From: Phalacrocorax aristotelis
Taxonomy: Eukaryota > Chordata > Aves > Suliformes > Phalacrocoracidae
Reading direction: 5' to 3'
Length of the DNA: 64,000 nt
Assembly (NCBI RefSeq): GCF_949628215.1
Contig: NC_134277.1
Span: 127,705,463 to 127,769,462, forward strand
The notes beneath the pieces were generated by a model that saw only the letters and a list, made by a program, of their open reading frames with translations, ran no database searches and was not told where the DNA came from. A program made the translations under genes and the position numbers. Shown in pieces: positions 47,643-58,599 of this stretch. How positions within the stretch are numbered: position 1 is the first letter of the stretch; every line of letters starts with the position of its first letter.

Positions 47643-47775
47643 CTATGGGCCATATCCTGAATAGTTATTGAGACAAAGCTCCCATTGAAGTCACTGGGCA
47701 TACTTCCTGATTAAAGCCTTCAGGACTAGGTCAACTGGGAGTTTTGCCTGAGTAAGCACTTCAGGATTTGAGTGT
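47643..47775. mobile_element. Palindromic MITE-like element
   Basis: The left arm 47,655-47,686 (TCCTGAATAGTTATTGAGAC...) pairs imperfectly, at roughly three of four positions, with the right arm 47,732-47,766 (ending GTAAGCACTTCAGGA). The centre, CCCATTGAAGTCACTGGGC, is at 47,681. The blocks GGGAGTTTTGCCTGAGTAAG and ATTGAAGTCA are ones I recall from an abundant short palindromic repeat of turtles, crocodilians and birds, probably a non-autonomous DNA element (possibly the MITE-like family named Chompy in crocodilians; the name is uncertain). No transposase is present. Confidence 0.6.
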
Positions 47776-48375
47776 AAACACAGCCATTGGGGAATAAATG
47801 GGTTAATACAGCAGCCTAATACATTCTCTGCATTTGTAAGATCTGCTTTTTATAAGGGACATGGATCCTTCTTCTTCCTGGTGAAGATGGCAGACATTTT
47901 CTTTTCCATAACCCACTGTCTTGGTGCCCTTTCATTTGTGTCACCAAAGCGGTGCTGTCTGGCCACAGTCTTTCCCCGTTCCCCTGTTTCTCTCCCCTCC
48001 GAGAGCGAACTCCCCATGTCAGCGTAAAGGCCAAACCACTTTTTAAATACAGTACCAAGAGAGGAATCCCCCTGCCCCCTCCCAGCCAAGCCCATTCCCC
48101 CATCCAGGCTGAGTTAGTCATGTCTGACTTCTCCTATTCACATTATGGCTACCCTTGTTGCTTTTTGGGTTTTGTTTTGCTTCCTTACTGTTGTTGTTTT
48201 TCAGCCAAAGCTGTCATTTATCATGAGAACAAGAGCAGCCATGTGTTGATTTTTCTGGATTCCTTTTGGACAGTGTCCCAGTGCTAATGAAGGCCCTTCC
48301 AAAGTGCTAAAGAGCTGGTGCCAAAATCAGTTACAGTGAAAACAATAGGGGAGTGGTGCACAGACAGCACATCTA

Positions 48376-48402
48376 GTGTGTGTGTGCGTGCATGCGTGTG
48401 TG
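48376..48402 (+). repeat. (TG)n with CATG interruptions
   Basis: About eleven TG/CG alternating units (GTGTGTGTGTGCGTGCATGC and on). Potential Z-DNA-type tract about 650 bases before the CpG island. Confidence 0.8.
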
Positions 48403-49040
48403 AGCGGAGGGAGCACTTAGAATTGTGATTTTGGTCCCCCTCCCTTAAGGATAATAAATTCGACTGAACTAAGGGGCTTGAATTCGCAGTTGTTCAGATT
48501 CTGAGGCACATTAGAAATAAAAGCCAGTGGAAAAATAGCTGGTAGATGTTCACACATTATGCCCTGTCTGGTCTGGATAATAACACAAAAATCAATGTTG
48601 TACGTAAGCTGTGACAATGATGATGAAGCTTCTGCAAGAGTTACAGGACCTTGAAATTCAGGGCTTGTGGGTCATTTACCTCAAAACTTTTGTTTTTTAA
48701 GGGCTCCTGAAAATGTTTGGGGGTTTTTTGTGTTTTTTTTTAATTACACTTTTTAAAAACAGAACTGTTCTGCTTCTCAGACTTTATAAGCTGCTACATT
48801 TCCAAAGCGTGCTAGGTCTTACGATACCAAGGAGCAGTTACTGCATGCTATACCATTAAGGTGCAGGACGGCAATGGAAACACACTTTTCCTGGGACCAC
48901 GAAGGTGAGTGAAACCGAGACCGAAACACGCAGAAGGTGCACAAATCTTGGCGGACTAACTACAGAACTGCTGTCCAAATCTGAAATAAAGGCTAAATAC
49001 AGGCGGTCACAGCACGGGTGCTAGGAACTTTGAGATTTTT

Positions 49041-49430
49041 CGCCTCGTGGGAAGCGCACAGTCACGGCGTTTTCCTGTTATTATTCATCTCGGAGGATTT
49101 ATACATTTTATGAATCAAAACACTGGCCGATTTTGCAGCCCACCGAGCGCTTTCCCCAGCCCCAGTTTCTAGCCTTGTGCTCCACCTACCGGCTACGGGC
49201 CCCGTGCTGCTACCGCGGCGCTCCCGCCTCCGTTTGCCACCGAGCCGAAGGGCTTTGGGGCACGGGGACCGAGGCGGGGAACCCCCTTTTTTTCCCCGGC
49301 TCCGGGGCCTCCCCGCTGCCGCTGGCCCCCGGGGCCGCCTCCCCCGCCCGGCCCCGGCGCTGCCCCCCGGCCCCCCGCGGGGCGCCCCGAAGCACAGGGC
49401 AGCCCAAAAACGCTCACGAGAGAGCGGATA
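49041..49430. promoter_or_regulatory. CpG island, candidate promoter
   Basis: I count about 40 CpG in roughly 390 bases, about 30 of them in 49,141-49,400 where the sequence is extremely C/G-rich. The flanks on both sides are AT-rich with few CpG, so the boundary is sharp. In vertebrates such unmethylated islands usually mark promoters or developmental regulatory nodes. An overlapping minus frame (49,062-49,505, 147 codons) and plus frames (148 and 125 codons) are proline/arginine/glycine-rich, as expected from GC content. At 48,904 a strong splice-donor-like sequence, GAAG then GTGAGT, lies just outside the island. Direction of transcription, if any, is unknown. Confidence 0.68.
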
Positions 49431-49439
49431 TATATATCC
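49426..49439. promoter_or_regulatory. TATA-rich palindrome at CpG island edge
   Basis: GGATATATATATCC is a perfect 14-base palindrome right at the end of the CpG-dense block, so a TATA-like element could serve either strand. A second A/T word (TTTATATAT) is at 49,466. A TATA box position relative to the island would suit a minus-strand start near 49,400 or a plus-strand start near 49,460. Speculative. Confidence 0.25.
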
Positions 49440-49990
49440 ATACGCATCTACATTTCTCGGTGCATTTATATATCTTGCGTCTGAGAAGGATCCAGCCACT
49501 TCCATTGTGTTTCTGCAGCACCCATTCTTCTTTATTGAAGCCCAAATGGTTTAATCAAAAAGGTGTTTACCCAACATAGCAGGGAAGCAATACTTTCATT
49601 ACTAGATGCCAATCTTTCTTGTGCGCATTTCGGTTGTGAGCAAGCCAGTTAGTGTTTAGAGGCAGGTGCTGGTGATTTGAAAAGGCGTCTCTGTGATAGT
49701 ACCCGTTAACGCCGCTGTTTATTTTGAGTTTTGTTCCAAAGTATATAAATACATAGGGTTCTGATAAAATAATCTTCATAGTTTGGACAGGAGAAATCTG
49801 GTGAGTGACTGAATGTACAGATCAGTTTCATTTACATCTGCCATATGCTTCAGTAAATAAAAAAATAAGCTCTGACTCATTTACAGCGTTTAGTTTCAGA
49901 TCCTCATTTAAAATATAGTGGTACTGTAATTATGCACTTGATTTTCATGTTTCTTGTCTGCATACACATTACCTTCTGCAAGATTTGGTA

Positions 49991-50095
49991 GACTCCATAG
50001 GTTTTAGGCCAGAAGGGCCCATTAGGCTCGTCTGGTCTGACCTCCTGCATAGCACGAGGCATGTGATTTCACACTGTGATTTCTTCAGCTACACG
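49991..50095 (-). mobile_element. Ancient CR1 LINE 3' fragment
   Basis: Starts with ACTCCATAGGTTTTAGGCCAG, then AGAAGGG, GTCTGGTCTGACCTCCTGCA and AGCACGAGGC blocks. These follow, in order, the reverse complement of an old CR1 3' end that is abundant in turtles and crocodilians and present in birds. The copy at 19,252 shares two blocks with it. Decayed similarity may extend to about 50,230. No coding capacity. Confidence 0.68.
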
Positions 50096-50130
50096 ATCAG
50101 TTTGCAGCTGAGCTAAGTCGTAGCTTATAG

Positions 50131-52540
50131 AAAGATACTCAGAATGCACACAGCCCTATGTAGCACTCTGAACTACCTATCTGGAATTCAAATTCCCTTT
50201 GACATGGCACTCAATTAGACATTTCCATCCGTGCTCCCCCAACCCGTATCAGAGGAGTTCCTTACCCGCCCTTGACAGCACTAAGCTATTTGAGATGTAA
50301 CGTAGATACACATAGATGTTTCAGGAGAGCTCTAATTTATCAGCTATCTCCTCTTCTTTTGCCCTTTTATTCAAGCATTTCAACAGAGCAACAGATGGTC
50401 CTTGCGGGCCATTTGCTGTGATTGGAATTGTAGTGTCCCAAAGAAGGGTCACTTCTTACAGCTAAAAGTGAGTCTAAATTTCTTTAGCCAGGAAGAATTT
50501 CAAATGGTGCCTCGATTTGCCTTGCTACAAAAGAAAACATGTTTCCCAACAGTTGAAGGGTGAAAGCTGCAAACTTTAAAAATCATCTCTCACCATATGG
50601 ACTATCACACCTTTATAATCAGAGAGAATGGAGATTTTGAAAATACAGCATAGAAAAGTTCTCACTTTTGTCCCTCTACCTTAGGACACTGAACTTGGGA
50701 TGACTGAAATAGTAATTTACTTGAAAGTAACCTCTTTTCTCATTATTTATTGATATCATTGGCACATTTAAACAGTTGTAGGGACTAGTTTCAGTTGTGT
50801 ACTCTTCAGTTGTGCAACTTAGGAGCACAGGCATTACATAGGCCAAAAGTTTTATCTTAATATGAAAAAGGATTAGAATGAAAATGCTCTCTAAAAGATT
50901 TTGTTTTAATTCACATTCTGGGCATTCATAAATCTTAGGGAAATGACAGTCAGGCAGCTTGATCCTTCATTGTACTGGTTTTGTATTTTTCGCTAGCTGA
51001 CCAATTAAAGTGGATTCTGGGGTGTGGGCATCTTCCTAGGGGACACTTAGGCCAGATGAGGTCCATGACTTAGATGCACAGCAATGTTTGGAGCTTGATG
51101 CATGGGTGACATTCAGGACTGACAAGGCTCCTTCTAGAGCACATGAGGTCTTCTGCTGAGTTTATTCTATTCCTGTCATGTAAAACAGGTTTCAAATTCC
51201 TGGTAAAAGAGTCTGTAATAGGGATCCTCTTTCTTCCCCTGTAATGCCCTTATGGCTGGGTATTCAGGGCTCTTTCTATGGGTAAAGAAGATAGAAATTT
51301 GAACCCTGCATGGATGTACAGGACTCTGAATCTCATCTGTACTTTTCAGTCCTCAGCTGGGGCTGAGAAGAGATTTTATTCACCACTTTTTTAGGTGTCT
51401 CAGGTCTCTTGCTGTGTTCAGTTTTATAGCCTACAGACTTGAACTGATACAGCCTCTTGAGTCTGGGGTTTGACTTTGTGCTACTGCCTGTTCACGTCTG
51501 TCTTGTACAAGATGTACGAGTTCACAGACCAAGCAAAGGGATGATTCAAGCCTGTGGTCTGAACCCTTAGACCATCATTTAAGTATAAGGAGTCACATTG
51601 TGTGATGTCAGGTTCTGAGAGGGCAGCAAGTTTTTCTGTCCCTCTACAAGAAGACAAGAGAAGGAGGTTTCTGTTTTCTCCCAGGTTAGAACATTAAGTA
51701 TAGCTCAATAGCACCTCTTTCATTCCTCAGCAGATTTTATGCAACATAGCCAGGTCCATGGGTAAGGTAAAATAAACTGGGAGATTTCAGATGGAAAAGA
51801 CATTGTGGCAGAAGGGGTGGTTACTGAGGGAAATATGTTGATTTAGCCAGACAGGAAAATCATATGTGCTGATTGAGGTAGTCTGGATTATGGAGGTAAA
51901 CCCTGTAACTACATTCACAAGGTGATCTCATACAGTAAACCTTTACTCTTTTATGTCCTATCATCTTGGGGAATTCATAACCCAGATTAGATGACAGACT
52001 GCCTTATCTAATGCAGAAGAATTCCATGTCTGAGAATAGGAAATATGGAAAGCAGCATGCTGAACAGGAAGCTATAGGGGTGAATCTCTGGAAATGCCAG
52101 TAGATCTTGCCTATCCTTACCATGGAAAATTTCTGATTTCCCCGTGTGCTCAGAAGTGTTTGTTTTGTGGAGATGATCATCTTCCTACAGCATGAAGCTT
52201 CAGTGTGGTCCAGATTTAGGACAGATGGGTCTGTGAACTCCATTTAGGAGCCTTTGGAGAATCCTGAAAAGCTAGGTTGGGCCTACAACTATGACGAGCT
52301 TTGGTGAAGCCCATCTTTTATGTAAATTCCTACCATGAGGGCACGGCAAGAAAGTTCTTATCAGCTTTATAAAGACTGAACTCAGGCTTAGAAGGACATA
52401 ATAAACACCAGACCACGGGGTACCTGGTGTGACAGCACTTTCCAGTCCTTTTTTGTTTTTTTCTCCCTTTCAAAAATTGAGTCACTGTGCAGCATGTATG
52501 CAACACTGATGGGAACACAAATGACAAAGTGTTGATAGCA
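50131..52540. other. AT-rich unique DNA, no gene supported
   Basis: No frame over about 80 codons and no CpG cluster. The texture near 51,000-52,250 is slightly repeat-like (several short C/T/G words recur), but I could not assign a family. Confidence 0.42.
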
Positions 52541-52544
52541 CTCC

Positions 52545-53525
52545 ACTGGGTTGGATGGTCAGGCTCAGAAGGTAGAGGCTAATGGATTATATGTTAGCTG
52601 GAGGCTGGTAACAACAGAAGAACTACAGAGGACTGCAGTGGGACTTGCCTTGTTTAACATCTTTATCAATGACCCGGAGGAGATGACAGAGTGCACTTGT
52701 CACATTTGCAAATGACACCAAAATGGAAGGGGGAGGGGAAAGAATGGGGACCCACTGGTATGCTTGAATGAAGAGTCATCATGCAGAGGGACCTAGGCAG
52801 GCTGAAGGAATGGGCCAACAGGAGATTTATGAAATGCAAGAAGAAGAAATGCCAAGTCCTGCACATGGGATCACCTTGCTGGCGATGCTTCAGCTGGGGA
52901 TCAGCTATGCTGAGAAAGACCTGGGGACTGTGGCAGACAGCAAGCTGAACATAAGCCTGCAGTGTGCTCCAGCAGCAAAGAATGCCAACAGCATCCTATG
53001 TGGTATCAACAGCAGCAAGGCCAGTATAGGGAGGAGAGTGATAATCCCTCTTTGTTCAGCACTCCTTAGATGGCACCTAGAATACCACATCCAGTTTCAG
53101 GCCTCCCGGTACAAGAAAGACATCAATCAAATGAAGTGAGGGACTGAGGGATCTGGGGTTGCTTCAAAGGAACCTGAGAACTGTGCACTAAGTGTGGATG
53201 TAAAGAGCAAATCCCCACCTTTCCTAGCAGCACACCTGTACATGTGAGAACATTATTGAGAAGGCACAGAGGTGCATGTCAGGAGGGTGAGAGATGATGG
53301 GCAGATATCGAGGTAAGAGAGGTTCAGATGGGTATAAGCTCCATGAAGCCAGTCAAGCAGTGGAACAGTTTGCCCAGAGGCTGTGCAATCTCCATCTTTG
53401 GAGGTTTTCAAAATCAGATCGGACAAGGCCCTGGCCAACCTATTCTGACCTCATAGCTGAGCTGAGCTTGGACCAGAGACTTCAGGAAGTCCCTTTCAAC
53501 CTGACTTAACCTCTGGTACTGTGAA
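52545..53525 (+). mobile_element. Degraded CR1 LINE, ORF2 3' half to 3' end
   Basis: Nearly 1 kb follows the CR1 consensus in order. First is the GGTTGGATGGTCAGGCTCAG block (52,549). Next comes the LFNIFIND-type reverse transcriptase block (52,651-52,675), then the catalytic-box region near 52,705. Next are QRDLGRLKEWAN- and KKCQVLH-like peptides (52,784-52,870) and EKDLG...LEYHIQFQAS (52,912-53,105). After a diverged segment, a GTGGAACAGTTTGCCCAGAGG block (53,360) and a final CTTTCAACCTGACTTAACC block follow. The 3' end differs from the copy at 43,775 and resembles older CR1 subfamilies. Frameshifts and gaps make it non-functional. Confidence 0.85.
52651..53139 (+). pseudogene. CR1 ORF2 (reverse transcriptase) remnant
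   Basis: Coding trace of the CR1 reverse transcriptase, which copied CR1 RNA at the insertion site. LFNIFIND is in one frame at 52,651-52,675. The catalytic box is read in a shifted frame and appears as FAND rather than FADD (near 52,708), so an aspartate of the active site is lost. The QRDLGRLKEWAN to VLHMG part (52,784-52,873) lies in another frame than the downstream EKDLG to YKKDI part (52,912-53,130), so at least two frameshifts separate them. The frame ends at a stop at 53,137-53,139. The preceding endonuclease and most of the RT are missing. Inactive copy; the family call is firm, the frame details are read by eye. Confidence 0.75.
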
Positions 53526-53636
53526 TATACAACTGGGGTTTCTTTCTGGAAAAATTACACCTGTCTGGATGCAAGGAGAAAAATCCTGTCATTCCTATGC
53601 TGTAGGCTTGAGACAGAGTCTTCTCTGTCTTGCAAT

Positions 53637-53690
53637 GGCCTGGTGGTTAGGGCTTTTTCTTGGGATGTGGGTTTAATGCCTCTCAGGCTG
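53637..53690 (+). mobile_element. Possible tRNA-derived SINE 5' remnant
   Basis: GGTTTAATGCC at 53,670-53,680 matches the pol III B box (GGTTCRANNCC) at ten of eleven positions. The upstream CTGGTGGTTAGGGC (53,640) resembles the TGGTTAGAGC part of SINE A-box regions. Spacing and flanking words (CTTGGGATGTGGGTTTAATG) suit a CORE/MIR-like SINE. No cloverleaf can be drawn, so this is not a tRNA gene. Confidence 0.4.
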
Positions 53691-55617
53691 AAAAGAGCCC
53701 TAACCCCAGGTCTGTTACTCCCTGAGTGGTGTAAATACTCAGCAAAGGACAGGCTGAGGCCATGTCGCTTTGTCGCAATAAAGTTACATATAATACAGCT
53801 GTAACATGTTGTAAGGTAGGCCTTGTACATCATGAGAGGAGAACCTAAGTAGCTACTGAGTGTGGTCACATGGGGAGTAGCCACCTCTCACTACCCAGAA
53901 CTCATGGCCTGCCCCCAGGTGTTCTCTGGGGCTAACGTCTGCCTTTTTCTCGAAGAAAATGAAACTGCCGCCTCACTTGCACCTTGGATGTCATGGATTG
54001 GAACAGTCATTCAGCCTAAAGGTATGCCAGAAGGATTATGTAGCAGCTCATCAGGATGTATTGCTGGCTTCCATCTGAATGTAAGTGAAATGCAAAGTGT
54101 GATGTCTTCAACAGGACTGGCTGCAGTGGCAAGGGATCATAACTTAGGGCTTTGTCTGCGGAAATGGGAGGCAAGAACGAAACATTTCAAAACAGGGTGA
54201 GAAATATTTATATTTTTCTGAATGATGATTAGGGTACTAAATGTGAAGCCTAGAGATGGCAAGGAACTGTGCCATTTTCTCTTCTACCTTTGCTGCACAA
54301 AGCCCTCTTGTGACCATGCTCTGGGACTTGCAGACCTTAGGGAGTTGGGACAGGGGCTTTTCCTGTGGCTGTGCAGCCCTCTTGGAAAAAAGGAGGGTAC
54401 CTTATGTGACTTGTCTATAAGTGAATTAGGGTGGAAACCTGTAAATGCAAAGGCATGTAGGTAGTGGACTTCTGTGCTGCGTTAGGTCATTGTATCCTCT
54501 GAGTGAATCTGGGCTCATGTTCTCTTTTATTCAAAATGATTCACCAGTAGAGTCAAATTGCTGAAAGTCAATACACTGGAATACATGGATGTAGCTACTT
54601 CATTTCCCTTCTTTTGGTGCCCTTATATGTGCTGCTTGAGTGATACGGGTGGGATTAAGCGTTTCTCCAGGCAAGAGTTCTGTAGAACAAAGAAGGTTGA
54701 TGGGGAGGGAAGGAAAGCAATATAATTTATAAAAAGCTCTCAGAAGCAACAGCCTTAGCTTTCTACTCTCGTGGAGTACGGCTGAAAATAGCAGGTAATG
54801 GGACCGGTGTCCCTTTAAGAATTCTTGAGGTTACTAATGGATATAGGTCATGGTGACAGCCTTAAATAAACCTTCAGTAATAAACAAATCATTTTGAGTT
54901 TTCATAAGATTACCATCACTCTAAGGCTGCTCCAGTAGGGCTAAGAATGCGTGAAGGAAATGAGCATGATAGATCATATACATCATACTGTCATACCCCA
55001 AGAAAAGGACAAAAAAAATCTTTCAAGGAGGCTCACACTGTATTCCTGATAAAAGCTGCTAAGAATGTGCATTAATATTAATCCTCTATTTTACAATAAG
55101 CTATTCACTGCCTCTTCACAAAATGCAACAACATTGCATCAGAGGAAAATGAAACCAAAACTTAGGGAAAAAGATCTCAGCAGGCATAAGTATCCTGTTC
55201 CCAGGATTTGGAAATTGAAAGTACCAAGAGGGCTACAAGAATAATCATGTATCCAGAAGCACTGTAAGAATAATATGAAAGTCTGTACATAATATAAATT
55301 CTATATCTCATTGTTTCCTGCAGTACATTCCTTATGTATTGCAGCTTTAGTTTGGTTTTAGTTATTTACATTGGATGTAAATAGAGTTCCTCGTTCCTAC
55401 GTGTTCTAAAAGTGCTTCCATTTTGATAGCTTTAGTGCTTTCTTCTGGTGAAGGATGATGTGCATTTAAACAGAAATATTGCTTGTTCTTATTTGATGCT
55501 TCTGTATACCTTACTGTAATCAATGTTTGCACTTGGTGTTCTTACTACAGCACTGAGAAAACTGAACTGGAGTTCAACTGAATTGAGATGCAATTAAAAT
55601 AAGATTTCCTTCTTTAG

Positions 55618-55702
55618 TAATAAAGCCTTCTCTAAATTGATTATTAGCTTTCTCTAGTAATAATAATAAATATTATTAGCCTTCTCTAAATTCATTATTT
55701 AC
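55618..55702 (+). repeat. Local duplication of a 22-base segment around an AAT-rich core
   Basis: GCCTTCTCTAAATTGATTATT (55,625) recurs as GCCTTCTCTAAATTCATTATT (55,679), 54 bases apart, with a further partial copy (GCTTTCTCTAGTAAT) between them. An (AAT)n core lies at 55,658-55,678. This looks like slippage or a small segmental duplication. Confidence 0.75.
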
Positions 55703-56306
55703 ATAAGTCCCATTCTGGAATACAAATGTCTCGTGGATTGTTTTTAAACCGTTGATACCCCCTTATAAATTACTCCACCCCAAAAAGGAGCATAAGAAAG
55801 TGAAAAGAGATTTTTGGTGTATAGCAGATAAGTAATAGGATTCACTGCTGAAGAAAAAAATGAGTTGAGATATCTTTATGGATAATGACCTGCCAATGAT
55901 TGTAAATACAAGGTGACATCTTTAAAGATAAGGACATTCACAAATCGATTAGACAAATCAGTTAAGCAAGGCCATGCAGATATATAGCTATATTGGGACT
56001 AAAATATCCTACTGTATGGAACGCATAGATGATTGCAAATATTGTAATGTCTTCTTCCTTGTGTCCATAAATAATAATAATCATAATAAATGTACTCCTG
56101 CCGACAGCCTAAGCATCCTAGTAATGTGAATTGATTGTTAACATTTTGCTTTAGAGATAGATTAATTAAGGCTGAATCGTATGGCAATCCTTACAAAAGT
56201 ACTGTACATATGACATCTGAATTAATACCGAATGAATTAATCACAAGCAGGGTAATTACAATGAATATCTAACAAATGAATAATGATAGAGCATTCATGA
56301 TTCATG

Positions 56307-56350
56307 CATATATATATACACTTATATACACACACACACTCACATGCACA
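56307..56350. repeat. TA/CA compound microsatellite
   Basis: (AT)n with CATATATATATATACAC words passes into (CA)n (ACACACACAC) near 56,328-56,343. Alternating purine-pyrimidine throughout. Confidence 0.8.
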
Positions 56351-56590
56351 GAGGACAGCAAATTTGCTGCTGCCACATGGAAGAGTGAGATATGTGATTT
56401 TTAGTTCTGTATGACAGAGTCCCTACTGGTTTTCCGGGAGCTTAGCACTGTTTTATGCCTAGTGCTGAGCAAAATGAAGACAGAGAAACTAGCCAAAATA
56501 ACATCCAGGTATGGGTAGTGAGTCACCGTCATAAAGCTCTGATCCTTCCTGTATAACAAGAGATACTGGCATAGAAGCAGAGATGTAATT

Positions 56591-58590
56591 TTCATGCAGC
56601 TTCAAAGTCACTCTGGATGGACTTTGAATACTTTTTTAAAGCTATGGAGATGGGATGTGGAAGCTGGGCACCCAAATGGTACTTGCGCCCTAGCAGCAGA
56701 GTCTGCTGTGACTGGTTGGCTGTGCCAGGAGCCTGCTTTCAGCAGCGGTAGCCTTGAGTTCTCCTGTCATCCATTCATCTGCCTCTACAGGTTATCACTA
56801 CTCGGAGTGAGGAGGTTTTCAGTTTTAGAAATGCTAATAGATAGTGTACACAGGCATGAACAAAGACCTGAAAGTGTTGGGTTCATCCCTGTCCTTCAGG
56901 TTACAGATAGTTTACTTTCCCACCATTTAAACTTCTTTTCCCTCTGTCATCTGACACAGCCCTCATCTCCTCAGTCTTTTAAAATCTAATCTAGGCTTTT
57001 CCTTTCTCGGCAAGTTCTATCTAGCTTTGACTTCAAACTTTGTGAAAGTGCCTCCTACTGCCACCACTTGACTTCCATTGAATCACCCTTCCTTTACCCT
57101 GCTATGGGTCTGAAATAAGGTACCTCCATCCACTAACAAGGTGTTTGTCAAGGCCAACATAACCTTTTCTGGCTGCTGCCAAGGCTTCTTGCTATTTTCA
57201 TCTTCCCCAGTCTGCCTGTGAACGCTAAGTTACCAATGATAACTCAAATAATAAATTTCTCATTGATTATTCTCTCCTTAGACATCTTTGACCATGCTTT
57301 CCCCCTTCTCAGCCTTCCCTTTATGACCAGTTCTTCAGTGAGTCTTTGTTAGTTTGGCTCTGTCTTTAACCTATTCACGTTTTCATCATGTGGTAATCCC
57401 TTGGCAACCCATTCCCCTGTCCATGCTGATAGCTCACATGGCCATCACCTTGTCCTTGACCCACTGACTGGCCATTCTGTCTCTAGTCTTCTTCCATGGC
57501 TCTGACATTGTTATGATGTCCTTATCAACTCAAACTCAGCTTTATATCAACTGGATTCTATTTTTATATTTTATTTTCCTCCTTCTCCAATACCAGTATG
57601 AATTCCCTGGGCTCCTAGGCAAATTGGCATGACTGGACTCTCACCAGATGGTCATGACAGTGTCCAGACTCTGGAGGCTGTAAATCCTTATCTTACTGGG
57701 ACTGAGAACAGGCTAAACCCTGTTTCTGGCTTTAAGCACCTTCCATGCATTTCAGGAGCAAACCTCATGCCTGGCACCAGGAGGGATCCCTCAGTCTAAT
57801 AGTCTAGCTCTGGAACCGGTACCTTCTCTGCCCAATTCTTCTCAGCAGTTGTTATGTCTCCTTGTATCCCACTGAAGAAATATCATTCTTCATCTGGTCC
57901 GCATTTAGTTTCTTCAAGGGCACATGATAGATGCAGTTAAAAAAACCCAACAAACCTCTGCATATGCACATACACACAGACACACAGTTTGCTTAAGAGC
58001 CTGAAACTTGACTGATCTTTTCTAAATAATACAAGAAACATGTGAATCTAGGTAAGTTAATAAAGCCATAAAGCCTCCATGTATTTCTACTACCTTGATT
58101 TCCTCCTCGTTCTGGATGCAGTCTTTGGGCTCCATTCAGAGCCATATAAAAACATAGAAAATATTTTCTTTCAACACTGAATTGTCTTTTAATCCAAAAG
58201 TTTCATTCAGCTCACTTTAGTACAGTTGGTCTTGTCAATAAAGAGGGTCTTCCTATTACAAAGGCATATCTTTTTGTTCCCTTCTCTTACTTTAAAACCC
58301 TCTTTTAAACCCTCTCTTGCTGCCATCTCAATGAGTGACTTCTGTGTGTGTGTTCCAATACCCGATTCCATTGTTCTGCTGCTGGCTCTTCTTTCCTTTC
58401 CACTTCACCTGCAGACTCGCTGGAGTAAAGTGCTTCTTCATGCTTCTGCTGACCCCCTTGGCATTGTCTGTTTAGAGTAGAGACATGAAGATCTTTATTA
58501 TAGGTAGTCTGGGAAAGACATACTTATGGCCTTGTGAGTGAATATACAGTGGCATTCAATGATACAATAGTTTTTACAGGAACAATTTCA
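56591..58590. other. Pyrimidine-rich unique-looking DNA, possibly old LINE sequence
   Basis: From about 57,000 the plus strand is strongly C/T-rich without being a simple repeat, like the pyrimidine-rich sense strand of L2-type LINEs that follows at 58,600. No block could be aligned with confidence, so no element is called. The frame at 56,594-56,989 (131 codons) shows no domain. Confidence 0.35.
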
Positions 58591-58599
58591 TTATATCGA

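Larger units (their letters stand above)
53691..56590. other. AT-rich unique DNA, no gene supported
   Basis: Contains the local duplication at 55,618-55,702 and the TA/CA microsatellite at 56,307-56,350, listed separately. Also A/T-rich AATAAT runs near 56,067-56,090. A 112-codon frame at 53,862-54,200 has no known domain. Confidence 0.42.

Noticed and set aside
49062..49579. Frames on both strands over the CpG island (147, 148 and 125 codons)
   Set aside because: Proline/arginine/glycine-rich on both strands at once, as expected from GC content; only the island itself is kept as a feature.
53637..53690. Possible tRNA gene (good B box)
   Set aside because: No cloverleaf stems or proper A box; kept only as a SINE-like remnant.
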